A stretch of 64,000 nt of DNA from Flavobacterium cupreum (GCF_003996965.1 NZ_QWDM01000001.1:372001-436000); one strand, 5' to 3'; shown: positions 33,778 to 43,176, counted from the stretch's first letter. The notes: generated from the sequence alone by a model not told the origin. Numbers and translations are program-made.

Positions 33778-33849
33778 CAAACGTTTGAGATATAAATTAT
33801 GGTAATCGATAACAATTTTTATTTGTTAGATAAAAAAAATGTATTTTTG
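33778..33849 (+). promoter_or_regulatory. promoter region of the lacI-type gene with two operator-like sites
   Basis: CAAACGTTTG at 33778-33787 is a perfect 10-bp palindrome with a central CG, as in many LacI-family sites. GGTAATCGATAACA at 33801-33814 matches 12 of 14 positions of the pectin operator. TATTTTTG at 33842-33849 fits the -7 consensus, 28 bp before the start codon. Autoregulation is likely. Confidence 0.6.
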
Positions 33850-33877
33850 TCCGGTAATTAACTTGAAAACCTTTTGA

Positions 33878-34906
33878 ATGAGCGAAAAAATAACCATTTA
33901 TGATATTGCCAAAAAACTGAATATCACTGCCGCTACAGTTTCCAGAGCGTTAAACAACAATCCGAAAATAAAAGAGAGCACGCGTGAGTTAGTGATCAAA
34001 ACGGCAGCTTCAATGAATTACAAGCAGAACAAACTTGCCCTCGCATTAAAAAGTGGCCGCAGTAATAATATAGGTGTTATTGTTCCCCGTATTGACAGCA
34101 ATTTCTTTGCGTCTGTAATCAGGGGTATTGAAGAAGAATTACATCCGCATGGCTACCAGGTTATTATTTGCCAGACGCACGAAGATCCGAAAAGAGAAAA
34201 CGAAAACCTGTATACGCTAATTGACGCTCAGGTAGATGGTATACTAATGTCTGTTACGGACATAACCAACGAAAATACAGGCGCTTTTCATTATGTATTA
34301 GAAAAAAATGTACCTCTTATATTTTTTGACAGAAGCAAACATATTGATGGTGTAAGTTCTGTAACTATCAACGACTTTAAAGGCGGTTATATTACCACAA
34401 AACATCTTATTGACGAAGGCTGTAAAAGTATCGCTCATTTCTCCGGAGATCAGTCCCTTGAAATTTTTAAAAGCAGGTTTTTGGGTTACAAACAAGCGCT
34501 ACTGGACAACGGAATAACTTTTAATGAAGAATATGTGATTCGCACCAAAAGTAGTGTAGAGTCCGGGAAAGAGGCTGTGAATGCTCTATTACAACTCAAA
34601 ACTCCGCCTGATGCTATTTTTTCTTCGAGTGATTTTGCTGCTTTGGGAGCCATTCAGGAATTAAAGGATAAAAACATCAGCATCCCAAAAGAGTTTTGCG
34701 TGGCGGGTTTCAGTAACGAGCCGTTTACCAAATTTATGGAATTATCGATTACTTCTGTGGATCAGTCTCCTCTTGAAATGGGAAAAATGTCAGCGCGTGT
34801 TTTTCTGGAGCAGGTTGACAAAACGGATACTATTAAAATCGAAAAAAAGGTAGTGCTCGCACCGGAATTACACATTCGTAAATCGTCTTCGAGAAGTACC
34901 ATTTAA
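33878..34906 (+). CDS. LacI-family regulator, probable pectin/uronate regulator
   Basis: A 342-residue LacI-family protein. The N-terminal helix-turn-helix and hinge read ITIYDIAKKLNITAATVSRA and LALALKSGRSNNIGVIVPRI. A sugar-binding domain follows (about residues 62-340, with FCVAGFSNEPFTKFMELSIT near the end). It is divergent from the pectin operon. The operator TGTAATCGATTACA and near-copies lie before the pectin, kduI and MFS operons and before this gene. This LacI-family protein is the only member encoded nearby, so it is the natural candidate to bind them. The effector may be a uronate intermediate such as galacturonate or KDG, which is inference. Confidence 0.93.
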   Translation: MSEKITIYDIAKKLNITAATVSRALNNNPKIKESTRELVIKTAASMNYKQNKLALALKSGRSNNIGVIVPRIDSNFFASVIRGIEEELHPHGYQVIICQTHEDPKRENENLYTLIDAQVDGILMSVTDITNENTGAFHYVLEKNVPLIFFDRSKHIDGVSSVTINDFKGGYITTKHLIDEGCKSIAHFSGDQSLEIFKSRFLGYKQALLDNGITFNEEYVIRTKSSVESGKEAVNALLQLKTPPDAIFSSSDFAALGAIQELKDKNISIPKEFCVAGFSNEPFTKFMELSITSVDQSPLEMGKMSARVFLEQVDKTDTIKIEKKVVLAPELHIRKSSSRSTI

Positions 34907-34914
34907 ATTGTCTT

Positions 34915-35591
34915 TTTACCATATAAGTTCATATTAGTTAAGCTGCTGTGATTTTTTTTTTGCCACAGATTAAACGATTGAACAGATTTTTTTTGCCACG
35001 ACCCGAGCGATAGCGAACAGGCGAAGCAATTTCACGAATTTGCACGAATTTTTTACCATGTAATGATGTAAGTTCATATTAGTTAAGCTGTTGTGATTCT
35101 TTTTTTTTGCCACAGATTAAACGATTGAAAAGATTTTTTTGCCACGACCCGAGCGATAGCGAACAGGCGAAGCAATTACACGAATTTGTACGAATATTTT
35201 ACCATGTAAGTGATGTAAGTTCATATTAGCATTTGTTATCGAGACGCACAGCTGTCGCCTTTTTTTGCCACTGATAGCACGAATTTGCACGAATCTTTAC
35301 CATATAAGTTATATCAGTTCATATAAGTTTGTTATCGCTCAAGTTCTATTTCGCTTAGACAATATATATGACGTACTGCTGTACGTCTTTTTTTTGCCAC
35401 GACCCGAGCGATAGCGAACAGGCGAAGCAATTACAGGAATTTGCACGAATATTTACCATGTAAGTGATGTAAGTTCATATTAGCATTTGTTATCGAGACG
35501 CACAGCTGTCGCCTTTTTTTGCCACGAATTACACGAATTTACACAAATTATTAGCGTAAAGATTCGTGCTAATTCGTGCAATTCGTGGCAA
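34915..35591. repeat. mosaic intergenic repeat region of about 680 bp
   Basis: Three copies of a block beginning GCCACGACCCGAGCGATAGC start at 34995, 35140 and 35396. Each is followed by CACGAATTTGCACGAAT-type sequence and then ACCATGTAA...GTAAGTTCATATTAG. The stretch from 35140 to about 35265 recurs at 35396-35520 with few changes, including GAGACGCACAGCTGTCGCC plus a T run. The end (35520-35590) is an inverted repeat with 20-bp arms TGCCACGAATTACACGAATT (one mismatch). No protein-coding frame is supported. Confidence 0.85.
35370..35395 (+). terminator. terminator-like hairpin within the repeat region
   Basis: GACGTAC (35370-35376) and GTACGTC (35381-35387) pair around TGCT and are followed by eight T residues on the plus strand. 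It could end transcripts of the lacI-type gene, 464 bp upstream, though it may simply be part of the repeat family. Confidence 0.5.
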
Positions 35592-35660
35592 CTCTTTTTT
35601 TAATCATTTAAACCATCACAATCTCTAGCTTATATTTTCTTAAATCACTTATATGGTAAA

Positions 35661-35689
35661 ACAAAAAAAAGACGCACAATTGTGCGTCT
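35661..35689 (-). terminator. intrinsic terminator after uxaA
   Basis: AGACGCACAATTGTGCGTCT (35670-35689) is a perfect palindrome. On the minus strand it is followed by a run of eight T residues (35662-35669 read as A on the plus strand). It lies 25 bp after the uxaA stop and would end the whole uronate operon. Confidence 0.8.
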
Positions 35690-35714
35690 CTACATTTATA
35701 TTATGTTGAAAATC

Positions 35715-37337
35715 TTAAAGTGAAACCCCTCTTTTCCACGGAATAAAATCATTTTGGTTTAAGATTGCTGCTTTGGTTTTAATGGTACCGCTTGCAACCT
35801 CAATGATGAATTCCAGCATTTCATCAGCCATTTCGTCTATCGATTTTTCACCTGTGATAATTCCTCCGGTGTCGATATCAATAATATCAGACATCTTTCT
35901 GGCTAATTCAGTATTAGACGAAATTTTCACCACCGGTGCGATCGGGTTACCCGTCGGAGTTCCCAAGCCTGTTGTAAACAAAACCATATTGGCTCCCGAA
36001 CCTACCATTGCGGTCGTACATTCAACATCGTTTCCTGGTGTACAAAGCAGTGTTAATCCTGGTCTTGTGATATATTCCCCATAATCAAAAACACCTGTAA
36101 TCGGTGAAGTTCCACCTTTTTTAGCAGCTCCCGCAGATTTCATCGCATCCGTAATTAAACCGTCCTTAATGTTTCCCGGAGACGGATTCATATCAAATCC
36201 TGAACCGGCATCAACAACTGTTTTTTCGTACCATTGCATTAAATCCAGAAAACGTTTTCCGCCTTCTTCTTCAACACAACGATTGACCAGTTCCTGCTCT
36301 ACTCCGCATAATTCAGGAAACTCAGAAAGGATTGTTGTTCCGCCCAAAGCGGCCAGTAAATCTGAAGTTACCCCTAATGTCGGGTTGGCTGAAATTCCGG
36401 AAAAACCGTCAGATCCGCCACATTCCAGTCCAATGGTTAATTTAGATAATGGTGCCGGTGTTCTCTTTATATCGTTTGCTTTTTTAATCGCTTCGAAGGT
36501 ATCTTTTACCACACTGCTTAGCATCGTTTCAATAGTTCCTATTTGCTGCTGATCGTAAATCAACACCGGTTTTTTACTGTTTGGATTTATAGCATCTAAA
36601 GCATCTTTGAAAATCTGAATCTGAAGATTCTGACAACCTAAACTCAGAACTGTAGCTCCGGCTACATTTGGATTGTTTACGTATCCGGCCAGTAACTTAG
36701 CCAGACTGTGCGAATCCTGGCGAATTCCGCCACATCCACCCTGATGCGTGATAAATTTTACTTCGATATTATTGAATAAATTAGCATCATTTGAAGCCGC
36801 TTCATTACCTGCACCGCCCGTTTCCGTTTTCACCAAAGAACGAAGCAGTAATTGATAATCGTTTTCCTTTGGCTTCATTAATTCCTTTTCGAAGATATCT
36901 TTTAATATTTCGATGTTTCTGTTTTCACAGAAAACCAAAGGGAAAAACAACCATACATTTTCAGTTCCAACCTGTCCGTCTTCTCTGTGGTAGCCCAGAA
37001 AAGTCCTGTCTTTCCACTTATCGATATTCGGTTTTGTCCAGCCGATAGTTTCCGTTTTACCGGTCACTTTATCACTTTCGTGTTTTACGTTTACCGTAGA
37101 AAGCAATCCGCCTTTTTCGATTCTGGCACTTGATTTTCCAACCAAAACACCGTACATAATAATCCTGTCTCCGATGTCAAAAGGAACCAAAGCAATTTTA
37201 TGCTTCATTTTTACATCAGTTTCAATTGTAATATCCTCACCTTCAAAGTTAATCACCTCTCCAGCCACCAGATTTACCAAAGCTACCGCTACATTATCAG
37301 TAGGGTTAACTTTTATTAATTTTTTTTGCGTTTCCAT
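35715..37337 (-). CDS. uxaA: altronate dehydratase
   Basis: A 540-residue UxaA that converts D-altronate to 2-keto-3-deoxygluconate (KDG). The start METQKKLIKVNPTDNVAVAL at 37337 avoids overlap with uxaB. A further in-frame ATG at 37385 is unlikely. An N-terminal SAF domain (about residues 8-90) is followed by the catalytic region with GGCGGIRQDSHSLAK, LGLECGGSDGFSGISANP and TGLGTPTGNPIAP. Iron dependence is known for the family. It is the last gene of the uronate operon, with a terminator directly after. Confidence 0.95.
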   Translation of the reverse strand: METQKKLIKVNPTDNVAVALVNLVAGEVINFEGEDITIETDVKMKHKIALVPFDIGDRIIMYGVLVGKSSARIEKGGLLSTVNVKHESDKVTGKTETIGWTKPNIDKWKDRTFLGYHREDGQVGTENVWLFFPLVFCENRNIEILKDIFEKELMKPKENDYQLLLRSLVKTETGGAGNEAASNDANLFNNIEVKFITHQGGCGGIRQDSHSLAKLLAGYVNNPNVAGATVLSLGCQNLQIQIFKDALDAINPNSKKPVLIYDQQQIGTIETMLSSVVKDTFEAIKKANDIKRTPAPLSKLTIGLECGGSDGFSGISANPTLGVTSDLLAALGGTTILSEFPELCGVEQELVNRCVEEEGGKRFLDLMQWYEKTVVDAGSGFDMNPSPGNIKDGLITDAMKSAGAAKKGGTSPITGVFDYGEYITRPGLTLLCTPGNDVECTTAMVGSGANMVLFTTGLGTPTGNPIAPVVKISSNTELARKMSDIIDIDTGGIITGEKSIDEMADEMLEFIIEVASGTIKTKAAILNQNDFIPWKRGVSL

Positions 37338-37365
37338 AACTATTGTATGTGAGTTCCTGAATTTA

Positions 37366-38805
37366 TTATTTTTTAAAATTGGCAAAACCTTGTTCTACAC
37401 CATTTTCATCAATTTCTTTTAATGCTTTTGCAATAGCTTCCGTCAAAGAAGGAACCGCAGTTAGATCCTCATCCCAGAAACTTTTATTCTGTAATGTAAG
37501 TGTCGCTATTTTGTTATAATCCTCTGATTTCCAAACTTCATTGAAAAAAGTAATGATATCATCGCTATCGTTTAAGGGAAGAGTTTCCCCTTTCCAAGTT
37601 CCTTTGTAAAAACGAATTAAACAGGCAAATGCAAAGGTCAGATGAACCGGCAATTTTTTATGAATGGCCACATATTCCGTTAAACTTGGCAAAACACGTA
37701 CTTTGAATTTCGAAATTGAATTTAAAGCAATCGATGACAATAAATGCTTGATAAACGGATTTCTGAAACGGTCCAGAATTTCTTCAGCAAAACTGGTTAA
37801 TTCAGCTTTGTCCATATTTAGCGTATCATTGATTTCCTCAAAAACAGCTTTGTTTACGAAATCTCCTGTAAAGGCATTATCAACGGTTTCTTTAACGGTT
37901 TCATTCCCGTACAGCAATGAAAACGGAACCATAGCCGTGTGTGCACCATTTAGAATCCTTACTTTTCGGGTACGGAACGGCTGCATATCAGCCACTATTT
38001 TCACATCTAAATCTGTCTTTTCAAACGGAAGTTTTGCTTTTAGATCATCATCACCTTCAATCACCCACAAAAAGAAGCTTTCGGCACTTACAATCAGATC
38101 ATCTTTATACGACAACTGACTGTTGTATTCTTCAATCTGATCTTTTGGATAACCCGGAACAATTCTGTCTACTAAAGTATTGTGGAAAGAACAGCTGTTT
38201 AAAAGCCAGAAAATAAAATCCTGTCCCAGTTTCCATTCCGTTGCATATTTTAAAATAATTTCTTTTAAAGTATCTGAATTATAATTAATTAACTCACAAG
38301 GAATAATCGTTAGCCCCTTAGATACGTCTCCGCTAAAATGCTTAAATCTTTCGTGTAAAAGTACGGTTAATTTCGCTGGAAAAGAAACCGGAGGCTGCAT
38401 CGTCGGAAGGTCTGACGGAATGTATTCAATACCCGCTTCCGTAGTATTTGATATAATGAAAGCCAGCTCTTCTTCTTTTGCCAAAGCCAGATATTCCTGA
38501 AAAGAGGCATAAGGATCAATTGCTTTTACAATATTGGTAATCAGTTCTTTCTCCTGAATTTCCTGTCCTTTCTTCACCCCTTTCATAAACAAAGTGTACA
38601 AACCATCCTGGGCATTGATCATATTGACAAGACCTTTATCAATAGGCTGTACTACTGCAATCCCTGCATTGAAACCAGCTTCCTGATTTAGTTTCTGAAT
38701 GGCATATTCTACGAAAGCCCTTAAGAAATTACCTTCTCCAAATTGTACAATTTTTATTGGAAGTTTAGTCGAAAACTCCGAATTTGATCTGTTTATTTTT
38801 TCCAT
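37366..38805 (-). CDS. uxaB: tagaturonate reductase (altronate oxidoreductase)
   Basis: A 479-residue NAD-dependent enzyme of the mannitol dehydrogenase family that reduces D-tagaturonate to D-altronate. The nucleotide-binding start IKIVQFGEGNFLRAFVEYAI and the domain with RVKILN-type sequence (TRKVRILNGAHTAMVPFSLL) identify UxaB. The context with uxaA and uxaC confirms it. It is 28 bp upstream of the chosen uxaA start. A 212-bp gap precedes it, so it may have its own promoter, but no clear one was seen. Confidence 0.95.
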   Translation of the reverse strand: MEKINRSNSEFSTKLPIKIVQFGEGNFLRAFVEYAIQKLNQEAGFNAGIAVVQPIDKGLVNMINAQDGLYTLFMKGVKKGQEIQEKELITNIVKAIDPYASFQEYLALAKEEELAFIISNTTEAGIEYIPSDLPTMQPPVSFPAKLTVLLHERFKHFSGDVSKGLTIIPCELINYNSDTLKEIILKYATEWKLGQDFIFWLLNSCSFHNTLVDRIVPGYPKDQIEEYNSQLSYKDDLIVSAESFFLWVIEGDDDLKAKLPFEKTDLDVKIVADMQPFRTRKVRILNGAHTAMVPFSLLYGNETVKETVDNAFTGDFVNKAVFEEINDTLNMDKAELTSFAEEILDRFRNPFIKHLLSSIALNSISKFKVRVLPSLTEYVAIHKKLPVHLTFAFACLIRFYKGTWKGETLPLNDSDDIITFFNEVWKSEDYNKIATLTLQNKSFWDEDLTAVPSLTEAIAKALKEIDENGVEQGFANFKK

Positions 38806-39017
38806 TATAAATTCTTTAAAGCATTATAAATAACCACAGTAAACACTTATTTGGCTTTTGTTTTTTAATTGTAAAAGAAGCATTACACCTGAGTGAGTAA
38901 AATAAATTTTGCTGTGAGGAGTGACAAAATATATTTTGCAAGCGCAATGCTCTGTTACAATATCTAAAAACTTTTAAAAAAATTGCAAGCCAAATAAGGA
39001 ACAGGCATGATTATCCC

Positions 39018-39689
39018 TTATTTATTTTTAATATTTTTGATGATGTCAAGGACCTGACTGACTCTCATTTTTAAGCCGTCAAAATCATTGGTATCGAGTA
39101 TTTCTTTTGAAATTAATTGTGACCCCAGACCCACACAAAATGCACCTGCACCAATCCAGGAAGTAAGGCTTTCTACAGTTGGCAAAACACCTCCTGTTGG
39201 CATGATACTCGTCCACGGACAAGGGCCTTTCACTGCCTTTATAAACTCCGGGCCATAAATATCCCCGGGAAATAATTTGACAATTTCACAGCCTAATTCT
39301 TCCGCTCTGGCAATCTCCGTCAGTGTTCCGCAACCCGGTGACCATAATACTTTACGGCGGTTACAGGCGATTGCAATATCTTCCCTGAAAACCGGAGTTA
39401 CAATAAAATTGGCTCCCAGCTGCATGTATAAAGACGCAGCAGCAGCATCTGTAACAGAGCCTACTCCCAACATCATTCCCGGTAATTCGGCCAGGGCATA
39501 TTTATTTAAAGCTCCGAATACTTCGAAAGCAAAATCACCACGGCTTGTAAATTCCATTAATCTTGAACCTCCGTCGTAACAGGCCTTTAGTACTTTTTTG
39601 CTCACTTCAATATCAGAATGAAAAAACAACGGAACCATTCCGTTTTCTTTCATTTGCGAAGCCACTTCAATTCTTGAATATTTTGCCAT
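39018..39689 (-). CDS. kdgA: KDPG aldolase (2-dehydro-3-deoxyphosphogluconate aldolase)
   Basis: A 223-residue class I aldolase that splits 2-keto-3-deoxy-6-phosphogluconate into pyruvate and glyceraldehyde-3-phosphate. The Schiff-base lysine is Lys138 in CEIVKLFPGD, and the active-site Glu46 and Arg50 lie in LMEFTSRGDF. TSIMPTGGVLPT forms the phosphate-binding loop. It lies 10 bp after kdgK in the operon. It may also act on 4-hydroxy-2-oxoglutarate, as family members do. Confidence 0.95.
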   Translation of the reverse strand: MAKYSRIEVASQMKENGMVPLFFHSDIEVSKKVLKACYDGGSRLMEFTSRGDFAFEVFGALNKYALAELPGMMLGVGSVTDAAAASLYMQLGANFIVTPVFREDIAIACNRRKVLWSPGCGTLTEIARAEELGCEIVKLFPGDIYGPEFIKAVKGPCPWTSIMPTGGVLPTVESLTSWIGAGAFCVGLGSQLISKEILDTNDFDGLKMRVSQVLDIIKNIKNK

Positions 39690-39699
39690 TTTCTATTAA

Positions 39700-40722
39700 T
39701 TATCTTGATACCAATCCGGCAGAATCGCCATCAAGCATATTTTCAACTTCTTTTAAGGTCACCAGATTGTAATCTCCTGCAATAGTATGTTTTAAACAAC
39801 AGGCTGCCACTGCAAAATCTAACGCTCTCTGGCTGTTATTCTGATATTCCAATAAACCATAAATCAATCCGCCCATAAAAGCATCTCCGCTTCCAACGCG
39901 ATCCACAACTGGTGTAACTTCTTTAACAGCTGCACTATAAATTGCTTTTCCGTCAAACAAAATACCACCAATACGCTGATGTGAGGCACTTACCGAATAA
40001 CGAAGTGTCGTTGCGGCAATTTTCAGATTTGGAATCAATTCAAACAATTTTGTATATAATGCCGGAAGCGATTTCTCGTCCTGATAATTTGGATTTACCT
40101 TCGGAATTCCGAGCATAAAATAAGCTGTATCGATATCACCTAAAATAACATTACTGTATTGCAGCATTTCCGGCATTACTTCACTTGGTGTTTTTCCATA
40201 CTGCCAAAGTTTTGATCTGTAATTTAAGTCGCAGGAAATTTTAATTCCGAGTTTGTGCGCTGTTTTAATTGCCTCTAAGCAAGCTTCAGCCGCACTTTGA
40301 GAAATAGCAGGTGTAATACCGCTCCAGTGAAACCATTCTGCTCCTTCCAGTACTTTTTCCCAGTCAACCTGTCCTTTTTCGATTGTTGACATTGCGCTGT
40401 GAGCACGATCGTACACTACATTGCTTCCGCGGGTCCCAGCTCCGGTTTCCAGAAAATAAATCCCTAAACGTTCGCCACCGTAAACAATGTTTTTAGACTC
40501 GACATTCATTTTTCGGATTTCCCTTAATGCAGAAACACCGATTTCATTTTCTGGTAATCTGGTAACAAATTCAGCATTCACACCGTAATTGGCCAAAGAA
40601 ACACAAACGTTAAATTCTCCGCCCCCATACGTAGCACCAAATGCCGTTGATTGCGCAAACCTTAAATGTCTTTCTGTCGATAAACGCAGCATGATTTCGC
40701 CAAATGCAACTACTCTACTCAT
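39700..40722 (-). CDS. kdgK: 2-keto-3-deoxygluconate kinase (PfkB family)
   Basis: A 340-residue ribokinase-type sugar kinase. The N-terminal substrate region has YGGGEFNVCVSLANYGVNAE and the ATP/anion-hole signature is VDRVGSGDAFMGGLIYGLLE. It phosphorylates KDG, the meeting point of the galacturonate and unsaturated uronate routes. It is 10 bp upstream of kdgA. A heptad array and 227 bp separate it from uxaC. Confidence 0.93.
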   Translation of the reverse strand: MSRVVAFGEIMLRLSTERHLRFAQSTAFGATYGGGEFNVCVSLANYGVNAEFVTRLPENEIGVSALREIRKMNVESKNIVYGGERLGIYFLETGAGTRGSNVVYDRAHSAMSTIEKGQVDWEKVLEGAEWFHWSGITPAISQSAAEACLEAIKTAHKLGIKISCDLNYRSKLWQYGKTPSEVMPEMLQYSNVILGDIDTAYFMLGIPKVNPNYQDEKSLPALYTKLFELIPNLKIAATTLRYSVSASHQRIGGILFDGKAIYSAAVKEVTPVVDRVGSGDAFMGGLIYGLLEYQNNSQRALDFAVAACCLKHTIAGDYNLVTLKEVENMLDGDSAGLVSR

Positions 40723-40837
40723 ATAGTTTGTTTTTTTACCATTACTAGATTACACCTGAATCTTAACGGTTATTTTACTTTGCCAAAAATTAAAAGGATA
40801 AAAGATTAAAAAAATCTGCCTAATCTGCAGGCTTCAA

Positions 40838-40948
40838 ATTCTTCCTTCTATATTCTTCCTTCTATATTCTATATTCTTTATTCTATATTCTTTATTCTAT
40901 ATTCTTTATTCTATATTCTTTATTCTATATTCTTTATTCTATATTCTA
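40838..40948. repeat. degenerate 7-bp tandem array (ATTCTTT/ATTCTAT)
   Basis: About 15 heptads, mostly alternating ATTCTAT and ATTCTTT, fill the space right after the uxaC stop codon. The unit resembles that of the array at 58622-58712. Confidence 0.85.
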
Positions 40949-40949
40949 A

Positions 40950-42356
40950 TTAAAATTTAAAATATTCCTTCGCATTGTTATACGAAATATCCTGAACCAG
41001 TTTACCAATCCATTCCATATCATTCGGAAGCTCCCCTCTTTTAATTTCGTCTCCCAGAAGATTACAAAGAATTCGTCTGAAATATTCGTGTCTCGGGAAC
41101 GATAAAAAGCTTCTTGAATCGGTCAGCATTCCAACAAAACAGCTGATTAATCCCATATTGGAAAGGGCATTCAATTGTTTGGTCATTCCGTCTTTCTGAT
41201 CTAAAAACCACCATCCGGATCCGAACTGTACTTTTCCTCTGACACTTCCGTCATTGAAATTACCAATCATGGTAGCCATAACCTCATTGTCAGCCGGATT
41301 TAAGTTATAAATGATTGTTTTCGTCAATTTATCTTTACTGTCCAGCGCATTTAAAAATGATGATAATTTTTGCGCCTGCGGGTAATCTCCAATGGAATCC
41401 CAGCCGGTATCAGGTCCCAAAATTCGGTGCATACGCGCATTATTGTTGCGCAGTGCCCCTAAGTGAAATTGCTGTACCCAGCCTTTTTCATGATACGTTT
41501 CAGATAAAAACAACAATATTGAACTTTGGAATTTTAAAGCTTCTTCGGGAGTTATAATTCTGTTTTCTCTTTTCTTTTTGAAAATTATACTGACTTCAGC
41601 TTCCGTAAACTCTTCAAAATAAATCTGATCCAGTCCGTGGTCACTTAACTTACAGCCATTTTGAGCAAAGAATTCTATTCTGTTTTTCAGGGCGCTGCAC
41701 AAATCCGAATAGGTATGAATCGCGATTCCGGAGACCTCTCCTAAGGTGTCCAGATACCCGTTATAGCCCTCATTTGAAATCAGAATGGCTTTATCAGGCC
41801 TGAAAGCAGTGCTCACTTTTGTTCCGAAAGGATTTTGAGCAATTTTCTGGTGATGCTCCAGATTATCGATCGGATCTTCAGTGGTACATACCAGTTCCGC
41901 ATTTACTTTTCTAAGCAGGTTTTGGGTGCTGTAAGCTGCTGAGTTGATTTTCTCTGAAGTTTCGATATAGATTTTCTCTGCTGATTTTTCATTCAGTAAA
42001 TCGTAGATATCAAAATAACGTGCCAGTTCCAGGTGCGTCCAGTGATATAACGGATTACGCATCGTGTACGGAACCGTTTTTCCCCAGTTTAGGAATTTGT
42101 CCTTATCGGAACCGTTTCCGGTAACAAACTGCTCGTTGATGCCCAAGGTACGCATCGCACGCCACTTGTAATGATCTCCGTTGATCCAGACCTGTGTACT
42201 ATTGTCAAAGATTTTATCTTCGGCTATAAACTGTGGATTCAGGTGATTGTGGTAATCTATAATAGGCTGATTTTTAGAATAATTGTGATACAACTCTTCA
42301 GCATATTTATTTTCCAGTAAAAAGTTATCATTTATGAAGGTCTGATTCGTGCTCAT
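40950..42356 (-). CDS. uxaC: uronate isomerase (glucuronate/galacturonate isomerase)
   Basis: A 468-residue amidohydrolase-fold isomerase converting D-galacturonate to D-tagaturonate (and glucuronate to fructuronate). The metal-binding motif IIDYHNHLNPQ is near residue 35. HLGALRNNNARMHRILGPDT and SGWWFLDQKDGMTKQLNALS with LTDSRSFLSFPRHEYFRRIL are typical of UxaC. It lies 24 bp after kduD. It is the entry enzyme for galacturonate imported by the MFS carriers. Confidence 0.96.
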   Translation of the reverse strand: MSTNQTFINDNFLLENKYAEELYHNYSKNQPIIDYHNHLNPQFIAEDKIFDNSTQVWINGDHYKWRAMRTLGINEQFVTGNGSDKDKFLNWGKTVPYTMRNPLYHWTHLELARYFDIYDLLNEKSAEKIYIETSEKINSAAYSTQNLLRKVNAELVCTTEDPIDNLEHHQKIAQNPFGTKVSTAFRPDKAILISNEGYNGYLDTLGEVSGIAIHTYSDLCSALKNRIEFFAQNGCKLSDHGLDQIYFEEFTEAEVSIIFKKKRENRIITPEEALKFQSSILLFLSETYHEKGWVQQFHLGALRNNNARMHRILGPDTGWDSIGDYPQAQKLSSFLNALDSKDKLTKTIIYNLNPADNEVMATMIGNFNDGSVRGKVQFGSGWWFLDQKDGMTKQLNALSNMGLISCFVGMLTDSRSFLSFPRHEYFRRILCNLLGDEIKRGELPNDMEWIGKLVQDISYNNAKEYFKF

Positions 42357-42380
42357 GTCTTTTAAAATATAAGTTGAAAA

Positions 42381-43175
42381 TTATTCTTCGTTTGAAGGTT
42401 TTCCAATGGTTGCAAGGATTCCGCCATCCACATATAAAATATGACCGTTGACAAAATCACTGGCTTTCGAAGATAAAAATATCGCTGCTCCGGCCAAATC
42501 ACCGGGATCTCCCCATTTTGCCGCCGGCGTTCTGCTAATTATAAAATCATTAAACGGATGCCCGTCCACTCTGATAGGCTTGGTTTGTTCTGTCGCAAAA
42601 TATCCGGGTCCAATTCCGTTGATCTGCACATTGTATTTCGCCCATTCCGTAGCCATGTTTTTCGTCAGCATTTTTAAACCGCCTTTTGCAGCAGCATAAG
42701 CTCCTACTGTATTTCGGCCTAATTCGCTCATCATCGAGCAAATGTTTATAATTTTTCCCTGTCTTCTTTCGATCATTCCTTTGGCCACATGCTTCGAAAC
42801 AATAAAAGGACTCACGAGGTCGATATCGATCACTTCTTTAAAATCGGCTACTTCCATTTCAATCAGCGGAATTCTTTTGATAATTCCGGCGTTGTTAATT
42901 AAAATATCAATGGGTCCGACTTCGCTTTGAATTTTTTGAACCGCAGCAATCACTTCCTGCTCATCTGTTACATTAAATCTGTAACCAACCGCCTTGATTC
43001 CTTCGTTTTGAAGTTCTTTTACGGCATCATCTATTTTTTGCTGTGAGGAGTTGCCATTAACAACAATTGTTGCTCCTGCCTGCCCCAGCCCTTTTGCCAT
43101 TGCCATACCCAGTCCGTGAGTACTTCCTGTGATAAGGGCAATTTTTCCGTTTATATCAAATAATGAATTTGTCAT
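42381..43175 (-). CDS. kduD: 2-keto-3-deoxy-D-gluconate dehydrogenase (SDR)
   Basis: A 264-residue short-chain dehydrogenase that reduces 2,5-diketo-3-deoxygluconate to KDG. The cofactor motif is TGSTHGLGMAMAKGLG, then NNAGIIKRIPL and the catalytic Tyr and Lys in GAYAAAKGGLKML. The C-terminal FLSSKASDFVNGHILYVDGG is also conserved. It follows kduI with a single base between them. This pairing makes the KduD assignment firm. Confidence 0.94.
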   Translation of the reverse strand: MTNSLFDINGKIALITGSTHGLGMAMAKGLGQAGATIVVNGNSSQQKIDDAVKELQNEGIKAVGYRFNVTDEQEVIAAVQKIQSEVGPIDILINNAGIIKRIPLIEMEVADFKEVIDIDLVSPFIVSKHVAKGMIERRQGKIINICSMMSELGRNTVGAYAAAKGGLKMLTKNMATEWAKYNVQINGIGPGYFATEQTKPIRVDGHPFNDFIISRTPAAKWGDPGDLAGAAIFLSSKASDFVNGHILYVDGGILATIGKPSNEE

Positions 43176-43176
43176 C

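Noticed and set aside
34915..35591. CRISPR array or insertion sequence
   Set aside because: Repeat lengths and gaps are irregular, there are no distinct spacers, and no transposase frame is present.
38806..39017. Extra LacI-type operator or promoter before uxaB
   Set aside because: The gap was read for TGYAATCGATTRCA and CAAAnnTA on the plus strand. Neither was found, so uxaB may be read through from kduI.
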